NCBI GenBank assembly: GCA_016874175.1
Contig: VGUP01000004.1
Coordinates: forward strand, 1-51,201
Source of the DNA: Gammaproteobacteria bacterium
GTDB taxonomy: Bacteria; Pseudomonadota; Gammaproteobacteria; Steroidobacterales; Steroidobacteraceae
DNA length: 51,201 nucleotides
Reading direction: 5' to 3'
Positions 9,501-19,126 of the stretch are shown here, piece by piece. How positions within the stretch are numbered: the stretch's first letter is position 1; the number at the start of each line of letters is the position of its first letter. The notes under the pieces were generated by a model. The model was not told the origin of the DNA and ran no database searches. It worked only from the letters and a program-made list of their open reading frames with translations. Made by a program: the position numbers and the translations under genes.

Positions 9501-10253
9501 ATGAACAAACTTTTCGATCTTTCTGGACGGGTCGCTCTCGTGACCGGCGCGGGCCAAGGCATGGGCCTCGGTATCGTACGCGCACTGGCGACGCAGGGCG
9601 CACGCGTGCTCCTCAATGATTACCACGCCGATCGCGCGCAGGCCGCAGCCGCGGCGTTGCGCGAACAGGGTCTCGAGGTCAGCGCAGCCCCCGGCGATAT
9701 CACCGCGGCCGGCGCTCCGGAATCTTTGGCAGTAAAAGCTCGCGAGATCTATGCCGATATCGATGCGCTCGTGAACAACGCGGGCGTGCCGATCGGCATG
9801 TCGACCTCGCTACGCACTTTCGAGCATCTCGGCAGTGCCGACTTCGAGCGGCAACTCGATCTGAACTTTCGTGCCGTCGTCAATCTTTGCCGAGCTGTAC
9901 TGCCCGCGATGCGGCAAAGAAATTTTGGTCGCATCGTCACCATTTCATCTGAGTCTTGGCGACTCGGCCAAAGCATGGGCCTCACCGACTACGCCGCCGC
10001 CAAGGCAGCCACCATCGGTTTCATGCGCAATCTCTGCAAAGAGGTCGGTCCTGATGGCATCACGGTGAATGTGCTGTCGCTGGGCGCCATGAACAACTAC
10101 GGTTACGATGACATCGCGCGCAAAGTCACCGCGGTCGGCCGTGCTGGTACGCCGGAAGACGTGGGTGCGGCAGTCGCTTATCTCGTCGCCAACGAAGCGA
10201 GTTGGATGACCGGCCAGATGATTCCGCTCAACGGCGGCTCGACGACCTGCTGA
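9501..10253 (+). CDS. Short-chain dehydrogenase/reductase
   Basis: GRVALVTGAGQGMGLGIVRAL; ALVNNAG; YAAAK; MTGQMIPLNGG. Confidence 0.88.
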   Translation: MNKLFDLSGRVALVTGAGQGMGLGIVRALATQGARVLLNDYHADRAQAAAAALREQGLEVSAAPGDITAAGAPESLAVKAREIYADIDALVNNAGVPIGMSTSLRTFEHLGSADFERQLDLNFRAVVNLCRAVLPAMRQRNFGRIVTISSESWRLGQSMGLTDYAAAKAATIGFMRNLCKEVGPDGITVNVLSLGAMNNYGYDDIARKVTAVGRAGTPEDVGAAVAYLVANEASWMTGQMIPLNGGSTTC

Positions 10254-10258
10254 GCTCG

Positions 10259-11710
10259 CTAGCGCCGCGACGTTTCTTCGAGTTGCGGCGGCGCGTAACG
10301 CCCATCGAGCACGCTGGGACCGGGCTCGTACAGCCTGAGAATGAGGTAATACGGGCCCTCACCCACCGGCAGCCAATTCTCGCGCCGATCGCGCGGCGGG
10401 TCGCGCGCGATGCGAACGGTAAACGAGCCGTCCGCAGCCATCCTGAAACCCTCGCTATGATCGCCGATGCTGTAGCGCTCCATGGCGTTCGGCATCAGTG
10501 AAAAATCTTTGGCCTGATACGCGCTCAGCGACCAAAAGGCACCGACCGGCGGTCGCGCCCCAGCCGGAAAATGCAGTAGGTAATCCTGCTCGCCTCGCAA
10601 GGGCTGCCCGCGAGAGTCGCCCGTCAGCGCGGCATAGACCGTTTCCTCGGGCAGGTTTGCGTAGCCCCCGAAGGCCACCGTCGCGCGCATAAGGTAATCG
10701 TGCCCGTAGCGACCGAGTGTCAGCGGAAAAATCCAGCCATTGCGAATATCCGGCATCGGTCGTTGCGAAGCCGCGCGCAGCATCGCCCGCGCATCATCGA
10801 TGGCGCGCTGCAAACCCCGGCGCGTCGCTTCACTGCTGCGCGAGAGATCAAAAGCCCGCGCGGGCCCGAAGCCCACGGCATCGAACTGAGCAAGCAGCGC
10901 CTCTTCACCGCCCACGCGCGGGTTATCGCGCAGCCACCAATTGAGCACTGCAAAGAATTCGGGTGTTTCGGTGGGCTGCCAAGGCTCGACCGACTCGAAC
11001 TCTGCGGTGGGCGGCATCACGCGCTCACCGCGCTGCCAACGCGCAAGCGGTATGACATGAAAACCCTGGAGCACCGAACGCGCCGCCGTTAAATCATTTG
11101 CACCCTTGACGAGCACGCGCCCCAGCACCCACGCCTGATGCGTCGGCAAGCGAATCTCGCGCACGCCGGCGGGTACCTCACCTTTGAACGCCGGACCCAC
11201 GAGCGCGAAGTCCTGCGCGGCAGTGCCCGTGGTCCGTCGACCCACATGCTGTACTTCGGAGTAAAAGTCGGTGATGGCGAGCGTGTAATAACGACCGACC
11301 GTATCGGGTGCGCGAATGATCATGGGTTCATCGCGCAGATCGAACCAGCCGCTGAGATAGAGCGTATCGCTGTTGGGCGCGCGCAGCGTCCCAGCGGTCG
11401 TCGGCGTGACGCGCTCGCGAAACCGGTAGAACTGATTGATCGCCGCACGCGGCGCCGAGGGCGGCGCGCCTGACACACGCTGCGTCTCGCGGTACATGTT
11501 TTGCAGCATGTCGACGATGGGAAAGCCATAGAGGTAGGCGAGCGTGCCAACATGATAGGTGTGCGCTTCTTCGAGCTGCGCCGTCGCGAGCACACGCGGA
11601 TCCGCGGGGGCCTCGGCCTGCGCCACAGAGAGCCCGAGCCCGATTGCGAGCGCAGGCACCCAGACAAGCAAAGTCGCCGAAATCACTGACCGGCGGTTAG
11701 CACTCACCAA
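10259..11710 (-). CDS. DUF1254/DUF1214 domain-containing protein with signal peptide
   Basis: N-terminal hydrophobic leader; YLYGFPIVDMLQNMYRE, PNSDTLYLSGWFDLRDEPMIIRAPDT, GYANLPEETVYAALTGDSRGQPLRGEQDYLLHFPAGARPPVGAFWSLSAY. Confidence 0.85.
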   Translation of the reverse strand: MVSANRRSVISATLLVWVPALAIGLGLSVAQAEAPADPRVLATAQLEEAHTYHVGTLAYLYGFPIVDMLQNMYRETQRVSGAPPSAPRAAINQFYRFRERVTPTTAGTLRAPNSDTLYLSGWFDLRDEPMIIRAPDTVGRYYTLAITDFYSEVQHVGRRTTGTAAQDFALVGPAFKGEVPAGVREIRLPTHQAWVLGRVLVKGANDLTAARSVLQGFHVIPLARWQRGERVMPPTAEFESVEPWQPTETPEFFAVLNWWLRDNPRVGGEEALLAQFDAVGFGPARAFDLSRSSEATRRGLQRAIDDARAMLRAASQRPMPDIRNGWIFPLTLGRYGHDYLMRATVAFGGYANLPEETVYAALTGDSRGQPLRGEQDYLLHFPAGARPPVGAFWSLSAYQAKDFSLMPNAMERYSIGDHSEGFRMAADGSFTVRIARDPPRDRRENWLPVGEGPYYLILRLYEPGPSVLDGRYAPPQLEETSRR

Positions 11711-11739
11711 GCCCTCACCCTGTCCTCTTGCTCATCCGC

Positions 11740-13125
11740 TCACCGCCAACTCACCCGCAGCGGCAAACTTTTGAGGCCGCCGGTGAAGTTGCTCTCGATG
11801 CCGCGGACTGGCCCCGCAAGCTCCACCTCAGCCAATTGCGGCAGCAGGCTGGTGAAAAATGCTCGGATCTCGGTCAGCGCGAGCAGTCGACCGAGACAGT
11901 GGTGCACGCCATGCCCGAAGCCAAGATGCGGATTCGGTTTGCGATCGATCCGCAACGCAAACGGATCGGCGAACGCCAGCGCATCGCGATTCGCCGAATT
12001 GAAGAACAAGGTCACCGACTCGCCTTGCGCGATGCGCACGCCATGAACTTCGGTGTCACGGGTGGCGGTGCGACAAAAGTGCCTGACCGGCGTGCTCCAC
12101 CGCACCACTTCGTCGGCGAGCGTACGCGCCATCTCCGGCGTCGGCTCAAAGCGAGCGCGCTCCGCCGGGTTTTCGACCAAGGCTTGCATGCCGTTCGCCA
12201 GCGCCGCACTCGTCGTCTCATGCCCCGCAGTGACCACGATGAGCAGATAGGACAGCGTCTCGACCGGGCCGAGCGGTCGGCCGTCGATACGCGCCCCGGC
12301 AATCAGGCTGACGAGATCCTCGCCCGGATGTCGGCGGCGATGCCGCACGATGTCGCGAAAATAGCCAAATAATTCGCCGACCACGTCAACGCCGTAGGCC
12401 TCCGATTTGCGCAACTCCGGATCGCTGGCGTTCAGCAGCTGCTGCGTGGTGCGCAGAATGAAGGGCGCGTCGCACTCGGGCAGGTCGAGAATCGACATGA
12501 TCACTGATAACGGGAACCATACCGCCACCTCACGTGCAAAGTCGATTTCTTTCCCCTCTGCTCGCATGCGGGCAATCGAGCGCTCGACCATCGCATCGAC
12601 CTGCCCCTCGAGTCGACGTACGCCAACCCCCATGAACCAGGACTGCGTCAGCTCGCGAAACTTGCGGTGCTCGGGCTCGTCCATGTCGATGAGCGTACGC
12701 ACCCGCTCGCGTCGCCCGCGCTTGCGATTTTCTTCACGCGCCTGCAACCACTCGACGAGATCCCCCAAGGGCCGTTGCGACAACCGCGCCAGCGTCATCA
12801 GCACCCTTAGAGTTTCACGCAGGCCGCCGGCCATGGCCGAGCCCGACTGCTCTTCAATCTCGCGCGGAATGAGGCAAAGTCGCGGCTCGTTGATGAAGAG
12901 CTCATGCTGACGCTCGATCGCCAAAATGTCATCATGCCGCAAGATCGCCCAGAACGGCCGATACGGCGCACGATCGACCCACGCCACGGGCGAGATCTCA
13001 CGCAGCCGCGTGAACTCGGCATCGAGTGCCCGCATGTCGCCGTAAAGTTTCGGCGACGTGATGTCGGTTTCGAGACTGCGACGGTCTCGCGGTGCAATGC
13101 TGGCGACGGCGGCAGTGCCGCTCAC
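11740..13125 (-). CDS. Cytochrome P450
   Basis: I-helix TAGHETTSAA, ExxR region, heme-binding FGHGVHHCLGRLLA; CYP125/142-like overall but subfamily not assignable by eye. ATG overlaps upstream gene stop. Confidence 0.92.
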   Translation of the reverse strand: MSGTAAVASIAPRDRRSLETDITSPKLYGDMRALDAEFTRLREISPVAWVDRAPYRPFWAILRHDDILAIERQHELFINEPRLCLIPREIEEQSGSAMAGGLRETLRVLMTLARLSQRPLGDLVEWLQAREENRKRGRRERVRTLIDMDEPEHRKFRELTQSWFMGVGVRRLEGQVDAMVERSIARMRAEGKEIDFAREVAVWFPLSVIMSILDLPECDAPFILRTTQQLLNASDPELRKSEAYGVDVVGELFGYFRDIVRHRRRHPGEDLVSLIAGARIDGRPLGPVETLSYLLIVVTAGHETTSAALANGMQALVENPAERARFEPTPEMARTLADEVVRWSTPVRHFCRTATRDTEVHGVRIAQGESVTLFFNSANRDALAFADPFALRIDRKPNPHLGFGHGVHHCLGRLLALTEIRAFFTSLLPQLAEVELAGPVRGIESNFTGGLKSLPLRVSWR

Positions 13126-14840
13126 GCACTCTCGCCTGCGGCGTGCGCGGTGGCGTGCAAGGCTGCGAGATAACCAAAAGTCATCCCGGAACCCAAGGTG
13201 GCGCCCGCCGCCGGATAGCTCTTACCCATCGACGAAGCCGAGCAATTGCCGGTGGCATAGAGCCCGGGAATCGGCACGCCGTCAACATTGAGCGCGCGTG
13301 CATGCTCGTCGGTGACGATGCCCCCGTTGGTACCGATATCGCAGGGCTGTATGGGAATCGCATAGAACGGCGCCTTGGCGAGTGGCGCGAGGCAACAATT
13401 CGGTGTCACCGCCGGATCACCGTAATAACGATCATAGAGACTCTCGCCGCGCGCGAAATCTTCGTCCTTGCCGGTAGTTGCCTGCGCGTTGAAACGTTCG
13501 ATCGTCGCCTGCAGATTGTCGGCCGGCACGCCGATCTGCTGCGCGAGTTCGCCGATCGAAGCCGCCGAACGCAGGATGGCGCGCATGCTTGGGCGAATGC
13601 TGCGATCAAAACTCGGCGGGCCCGGAAAAATCGGCCCGAGCGCATACTTGCCGCGATAGCGCCCATCAAAGATAAACCAGCTAGGGACCGTGCCCCCGTC
13701 ACTCGCACGATACCCTCGGGCCATCAGGCCGCCCGTCACGTGATAAGAGGCGGCTTCGTTGCAGAACCTGCGCCCTGCTCCATCGACCATGATGGAACCC
13801 GGCAACGAACGCTCGACGAACATCGGCCGCGCGCGATCTTCATCGGCGAGTTTGTAGCCCGGCGCCCACCACGCCGAATCGAGATTGGCCATTTTGGCGC
13901 CAAGCTGCATGGCAGCGATCGTTGCTGAACCCGTATTGAAAGGATTGCCCGCCGACCACGCCGTTGTCGTCGGTCCGGGCAGATGGCGCGTGCGCAACTC
14001 CGCGTTCCGCTCAAAGCCCCCGGAAGCCAGAATAACGCCGCGACTCGCATGGATGCGCTGCGGAATACCGTTGTTGAGCACCTGCGCACCCACGACGCGA
14101 CCGTTTTCGACGATGAAGCCCGTGAGTTCGGTCGATAGCTGCATCGGTACCTTGCGCTTGCGCAAAGACCAGCGCAGCCGCGCGACCAGCGCGCCGCCGC
14201 CCGTGAGTCTTCGGTCACGCGAGGTTTTCCAGCGCTGCCGCACGTCGAGGTAATACTTGGCGGCGATCTTCAAAAATATCTGCTTGGCACCCTTCGATTG
14301 CGTGATCAGCGGGTGCGCCTCGCGCGCGGTCCAGTTGATGCACCCGAAAGCGGTGGTGCCGACGTGCGGCGGTTGCAGCATCTCAAACTCGCCGCCGAGT
14401 ACATCGCAATCGATGGGCAGCGCCTGGCAGCTTCGAAACCCGGACCGACCACCCGGCAACTCTGGATGGTAGTCACAATATTTCGTGAGACTTTCGAATT
14501 TAACGTCGGTTTTTTCATCCAGCCAGCGAAACATGCGCGGTGCGTACTCGACAAAAGCGCGGATGCGCTGCGGCGACGAGAAACCCTCTGCGAGCGCCGT
14601 GATGTAGCGCTCGGCATCTTCGGCGCTATCGCTCCCACCCGCGGGGCCGATGAGATGGTTGTTCGGAATCCAGATCGTGCCGCCCGACGTCGCCGAGGTA
14701 CCACCGAAAAGATGCCCCTTCTCGATGATCAAAACTTTGGCGCCCTGATCGGCTGCCGTGAGTGCCGCAGTAAGCCCACTCGCGCCGCTGCCGACGACGA
14801 GAGCTTCGGTTTGCTGATCAGGCAGAGAGGTCGGTTGCAC
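13122..14840 (-). CDS. kstD: 3-ketosteroid delta1-dehydrogenase (KstD)-like flavoprotein
   Basis: ALVVGSGASGLTAALTAADQGAKVLIIEKGHLFGGTSATSGGTIWIPNN and GNCSASSMGKSYPAAGATLGSGMTFGYLAALHA. Confidence 0.8.
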   Translation of the reverse strand: MQPTSLPDQQTEALVVGSGASGLTAALTAADQGAKVLIIEKGHLFGGTSATSGGTIWIPNNHLIGPAGGSDSAEDAERYITALAEGFSSPQRIRAFVEYAPRMFRWLDEKTDVKFESLTKYCDYHPELPGGRSGFRSCQALPIDCDVLGGEFEMLQPPHVGTTAFGCINWTAREAHPLITQSKGAKQIFLKIAAKYYLDVRQRWKTSRDRRLTGGGALVARLRWSLRKRKVPMQLSTELTGFIVENGRVVGAQVLNNGIPQRIHASRGVILASGGFERNAELRTRHLPGPTTTAWSAGNPFNTGSATIAAMQLGAKMANLDSAWWAPGYKLADEDRARPMFVERSLPGSIMVDGAGRRFCNEAASYHVTGGLMARGYRASDGGTVPSWFIFDGRYRGKYALGPIFPGPPSFDRSIRPSMRAILRSAASIGELAQQIGVPADNLQATIERFNAQATTGKDEDFARGESLYDRYYGDPAVTPNCCLAPLAKAPFYAIPIQPCDIGTNGGIVTDEHARALNVDGVPIPGLYATGNCSASSMGKSYPAAGATLGSGMTFGYLAALHATAHAAGESA

Positions 14841-14869
14841 GCAGGTAACTCCTGAAATGAACTACTCGA

Positions 14870-15703
14870 TCAAACGAAGCGAACCGAGGCCCGGCCCAGC
14901 TGATCGAGATCGAGTTCGAAGACATCGCCGGGTCGAGCAGGTTCCAGCGGCACCAGCGAACCCGAGAGAATGATATCCCCGGCATCGAGGGTGACGCGGT
15001 AGGCGCCCAAGGTATTGGCAAGCCAAGCCACGGCGGCCAGCGGCGAGCCCTGCACGGCAGATCCAAAGCCCCGCGAGAGCGGCGCGCCATTCTTACTGAC
15101 GCGGACCTCGAGCGCCGCAAGATCGAGCCCCTGCGGCGAGCGTCGCTCGGCGCCTAGCACGAAAAGGCCACAGGACGCGTTGTCGGCAACGGTATCGACG
15201 ATACGGATATCCCAACGATCGATGCGCGAGTCAACGATTTCAAAACAGGCAGCCACGCTCACTGTCGCCGAGAGTACGTCAGCTTCGGTGACCCCGGGCC
15301 CCTTCAGCGAAGATCCGAGAATCAGGGCGATTTCGGCCTCGGCACGCGGCTGGATCATGCGTTCGCCGATGACGATGGTGCCGCCGTCATCGACCTGCAT
15401 CGCATCAGTCAAAAAACCGAAATCGGGTTGATGCACGCCCAGCATGTCCTGCACGGCCTTGCTGGTGACGCCGATCTTCTTGCCGACGATACGTTCGCCC
15501 GCGGCAGTCCGGCAAGCCATGCAGCCCAAAGAAATCGCGTAGGCATCATCGATCGTGAGCCAGGGATGGCTCGTGCGCAGCGGAGGCAGCGTACGGCGCT
15601 CGCGCCACGCGGCGTGCAAATCTGCGGCAATCTTTGCGACCTCCGCAGCGCGCGCCGCGGCCGAAAGGTTCGAGGAATCAGGTTGCGAGGAAGTGGATGA
15701 CAT
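14870..15703 (-). CDS. hsaE: 2-hydroxypenta-2,4-dienoate hydratase family (HsaE/TesE-like)
   Basis: AGERIVGKKIGVTSKAVQDMLGVHQPDFGFLTDAM, RAEAEIALILG; neighbour of HsaD-like gene (26-bp overlap). Confidence 0.8.
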   Translation of the reverse strand: MSSTSSQPDSSNLSAAARAAEVAKIAADLHAAWRERRTLPPLRTSHPWLTIDDAYAISLGCMACRTAAGERIVGKKIGVTSKAVQDMLGVHQPDFGFLTDAMQVDDGGTIVIGERMIQPRAEAEIALILGSSLKGPGVTEADVLSATVSVAACFEIVDSRIDRWDIRIVDTVADNASCGLFVLGAERRSPQGLDLAALEVRVSKNGAPLSRGFGSAVQGSPLAAVAWLANTLGAYRVTLDAGDIILSGSLVPLEPARPGDVFELDLDQLGRASVRFV

Positions 15704-16541
15704 GACGATTGAACTCCGCAGCGCGCTCGATCATCACCCAATGACCGACGCGCGAATAAATCACGAGCTCGCTTTGCGGGCAGGCGGCCGCCAGCTTGAG
15801 CGCGCTCGACGCCGGACAGAACTGATCCTCAACGCCCCAGAAACCGAGGATGGGCAGCGTGAGTTCCGGCAGGCGTGGTGAAAGATCGGGGATCCGCATC
15901 CGACCGAGCACATCCTGGGGCATCAGCTTCAAAATCGCGAAGCGCTCGGCCACGAGAGAATCGGTGACATGCTGCGGATCGAAAGCCAGCATCTGCAGGA
16001 TGCCGCGCAACCACTGCAGGTTGATCTCACCACCGACAAAGCCCGAGACCATTTTTTGTATACCGGGCATCTTGAAATAGATTTCGGTGGTCTCGATGCC
16101 GCCGCAGCCCATCACGATGAGCTTGCGAACGAGACCGGGTCGCGCGAGACAAATACCTATCGAGACTGCGCCACCCAAAGAATTGCCGACGAGCACGCAA
16201 TCCCGAACCTCGAGTGAATCGAGCAGCTCGAGCGTCGTCGAAACAAACAGCTCGAGGGTGTAGTCGAGACCCGTGGGCTTCGAGGAATAGCCGAAGCCGA
16301 TCAAGTCGGGAACGATGACGCGGTGCCCGGCAGCGCGCAGCGGCTCGATGTTGTGGCGGAAGTTGCTCCAGCCGTTGGCTCCCGGACCACTGCCCTGCAG
16401 CAGCACCACGGTCGACCCGCCGCTCTTGCGGCTCGCGGCCCCGGTGTCGTGGAAATGCAGTTCGTGCCCGCTTGGCAGCTGGCGTATCTCCGCCGCCGGC
16501 GGACCACCCTCAGCCATGGCTGCAGCCGCGATTTCACTCAT
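15678..16541 (-). CDS. hsaD: Meta-cleavage product alpha/beta hydrolase (HsaD/TesD-like)
   Basis: VVLLQGSGPGANGWSNFRHNIEPL, VLVGNSLGGAVSIGICLARP, VGHWVMIERAAEFNRHVIHFL. Start ATG 16541 or 16577. Confidence 0.82.
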   Translation of the reverse strand: MSEIAAAAMAEGGPPAAEIRQLPSGHELHFHDTGAASRKSGGSTVVLLQGSGPGANGWSNFRHNIEPLRAAGHRVIVPDLIGFGYSSKPTGLDYTLELFVSTTLELLDSLEVRDCVLVGNSLGGAVSIGICLARPGLVRKLIVMGCGGIETTEIYFKMPGIQKMVSGFVGGEINLQWLRGILQMLAFDPQHVTDSLVAERFAILKLMPQDVLGRMRIPDLSPRLPELTLPILGFWGVEDQFCPASSALKLAAACPQSELVIYSRVGHWVMIERAAEFNRHVIHFLAT

Positions 16542-16672
16542 TGTATATGCCCCCGTCGACCCCATGACGGTGCCCAACGATAGTGCGTTTTCGCGGAAGC
16601 GGCAAACCCGGCTCGTAGAACCAGCCGCCGAAAACGATGGAGAATGCGATTTCCGGCCGCCCGAACGTTCAA

Positions 16673-16704
16673 ATGCGTAAAAAGATCGTCCGTATTTTAC
16701 GCAT
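16673..16704. promoter_or_regulatory. Operator-like inverted repeat, site B: ATGCGTAAAA-AGATCGTCCGTA-TTTTACGCAT
   Basis: Perfect 10-bp arms, 12-bp spacer; divergent hsaD-like / hsaA-like region. Confidence 0.8.
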
Positions 16705-16790
16705 CACGCTTGCGCAGCCCCACCCCCGGCGCTAGCATCGACACGGGGTTAGACACTCTTCAGCCTCAGACATCTATCAGGGGGATCACC

Positions 16791-17993
16791 ATGGCTACCG
16801 CCGCCGCCCACGTTTTCGAGGATCAGATTCCGACACGCGCCGAACTCGTTCGTCGCGCCCGCGCCATGTTGCCCGCGCTCAAAGCGCGACAGACCGAGGC
16901 CTACACCAATCGTCGACTGCCGGCTGAGACCGTGCACGAAATAGTCGAGGCCGGCTTCTTCCGCATCTTGCAGCCGAAGCGCTACGGCGGCTACGAGATG
17001 GATCCGCAGGTTTTCTTTGATGTGCAGATGACGCTGGCCGAGGCTTGTATGTCCACGGCTTGGGTACTCGGCGTGGTCGGCTGCCATCCCTACCAGCTCG
17101 CGCTGTTCGATGATCGGGCGCAGGCCGAAGTGTGGGGGTCGAACTCCGACACGCTCGTCAGCTCGTCGTATCAGCCGGTCGGCAAAGTCGAGGTTGTCGA
17201 GGGTGGCTTCAGGCTTTCGGGCCGCTGGGGCTTCTCGAGCGGCAGCGAATATTGCGATTGGATCCTGCTCGGCTCGCTGATTTTTAATAAAGATGGTCCG
17301 CCCGAGATGCGCACCTTCCTGTTGCCGCGCAAGGACTACAAGATTCTCGACAACTGGCACACCTTCGGCATGCAAGCCACGGGTAGCCAGGACATCGTGG
17401 TCGAAAACGCCTTTATTCCCGAGTACCGCACGCACAAAGCCATCGACGGCTTCATGTGCAAAAACCCGGGTCAGGCGGTCAACACCGGCCCGCTATACAA
17501 GTTGCCTTGGGCGCAGGTGTTCGTTCGCTCCGTCTCGACGGCGAGCATCGGTGCCGTACAGGGTGCGCTTGATGCTTTCGTCGACGTCGGCAAGAAGCGC
17601 GTGTCGACCAACACCGGCAAGGCCACCAAACAGGATACGAGCGCGATCCTCGCCGCTGCGCGCACGCAGTCGGCGGTGGACGAGATGAAGACTCTGCTCT
17701 ATCGCAATTTTGACGAGATGATGGCGACGGTGCGTGCAGGCGGCGAGCTCACCATGGAGCAGCGCGTGCGTTATCGCTACCAGTCCTCGCAGATCGGCCG
17801 CCGCTGCGCCGACCTCATCGACGATCTGATGCCGCTGCTCGGCGGCCGCGCGATCTACACCGACAGCCCGATCATCCGTTACTGGCTAGACGCCAATGCG
17901 GCGCGTGCGCACGTCGCCAACGACCCGAACCTGATCGGCTCGACGCTCGGCGGCATGTACATGGGCGAGCAGCCCCAAGATTTCTTCGTGTGA
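16791..17993 (+). CDS. hsaA: Flavin-dependent monooxygenase oxygenase subunit (HsaA/TesA2-like)
   Basis: Start MATAAAHVFEDQIPTRAELVRRARAMLPALKARQ at 16791; ACAD-fold C-terminus LGGRAIYTDSPIIRYWLDANAARAHVANDPNLIGSTLGG. Confidence 0.85.
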   Translation: MATAAAHVFEDQIPTRAELVRRARAMLPALKARQTEAYTNRRLPAETVHEIVEAGFFRILQPKRYGGYEMDPQVFFDVQMTLAEACMSTAWVLGVVGCHPYQLALFDDRAQAEVWGSNSDTLVSSSYQPVGKVEVVEGGFRLSGRWGFSSGSEYCDWILLGSLIFNKDGPPEMRTFLLPRKDYKILDNWHTFGMQATGSQDIVVENAFIPEYRTHKAIDGFMCKNPGQAVNTGPLYKLPWAQVFVRSVSTASIGAVQGALDAFVDVGKKRVSTNTGKATKQDTSAILAAARTQSAVDEMKTLLYRNFDEMMATVRAGGELTMEQRVRYRYQSSQIGRRCADLIDDLMPLLGGRAIYTDSPIIRYWLDANAARAHVANDPNLIGSTLGGMYMGEQPQDFFV

Positions 17994-17997
17994 CGCC

Positions 17998-19074
17998 ATG
18001 GCCAAGACCGCGGACTACAACATAGGACCGCACACCTTCCCGCGCGGCTGGTTCATGATCGGCATCTCGAGCGAGATCACCGACCAGCCGCAGGGCGTGC
18101 GCTATTTCGGGCGCGATTTTGCGCTCTATCGCGGCAAGAAAAGCGGCAAGGTCATTCTGCTCGATGCGTATTGCCCGCACATGGGCACGCACCTCGCCAA
18201 AAATAAAACGTCATATACGGCGCGCGACGGGCATGTGATCGACGATGACATCCAGTGCCCCTATCACGCCTGGCGTTTTGGCGCGGACGGTCGTTGCAAT
18301 CACATCCCCTATTACAACGGCGTGATTCCCAAGGCGGCCAGCGTTAAAAGTTGGCCGGTGCGCGAGCATGCCGGACTCGTTTTCATGTGGCACGACCCCG
18401 AAGGCGGCGAACCCGACTTCGACCTGCCGGCACTCAGCGAATACGGCCAGCCGCATTGGGTGCCGTGGAATGTCGACAAACTCGGCGTGATGGCGAGCCA
18501 TCCGCAGGAAGTCATCGACAACATCGCCGACTTGCCGCACCTCGGCCCAATCCACGGTTCAACCGTGGAATACTTTGAGAACGAGTTCCGTGGACACAAG
18601 GCTATTCAGCGTCAGGCCGGTGGCCATCGCACGCTGGTCGCGGGGCCCAACGACAAGCTTTACACCGACACGGTCTATCACGGCCCCGGAATTCTGGTCT
18701 CGCATCTCACCGGACTTTTTGACACCGTGCTGCTGATCGCGCACACGCCGGTGGACGATGGCGTGATCGAGGTCTGGCACGCCCTGCTCGTCAAAACGCC
18801 GAACGCGGTGCCAACTGATGCCGATCGCGAGGCCGCGCGCGGCTTCAATGAATCGAGCCGACTCGCGTTCCTGCAAGACTTCGAGGTCTGGGGTAACAAG
18901 CGCGCCGCGATCAACATCCTGCAGATTCCGACCGACGGCCCCTTTCACAAGGCCCGCATCTGGTACAAGCAGTTCTATCACCCGCGCAGCGAAGCCAAGC
19001 GCATCATCGGACCGATTGAGGGTGTGCACGTGGTTCCTGGCACACCGGGTTGGCCGCTTGATCGCGTGTCCTGA
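17998..19074 (+). CDS. Rieske oxygenase, KshA-like (3-ketosteroid 9alpha-hydroxylase oxygenase family)
   Basis: Rieske CPHMGTHLAK...CPYHAWRFGADGRC; iron site DNIADLPHLGPIHG; starts 4 bp after hsaA-like gene. Confidence 0.8.
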   Translation: MAKTADYNIGPHTFPRGWFMIGISSEITDQPQGVRYFGRDFALYRGKKSGKVILLDAYCPHMGTHLAKNKTSYTARDGHVIDDDIQCPYHAWRFGADGRCNHIPYYNGVIPKAASVKSWPVREHAGLVFMWHDPEGGEPDFDLPALSEYGQPHWVPWNVDKLGVMASHPQEVIDNIADLPHLGPIHGSTVEYFENEFRGHKAIQRQAGGHRTLVAGPNDKLYTDTVYHGPGILVSHLTGLFDTVLLIAHTPVDDGVIEVWHALLVKTPNAVPTDADREAARGFNESSRLAFLQDFEVWGNKRAAINILQIPTDGPFHKARIWYKQFYHPRSEAKRIIGPIEGVHVVPGTPGWPLDRVS

Positions 19075-19126
19075 TTCGCAGGGCCCAACCCGGCAGTCCG
19101 TTCACGCCGGTAAAAGTTTGGCGGCA

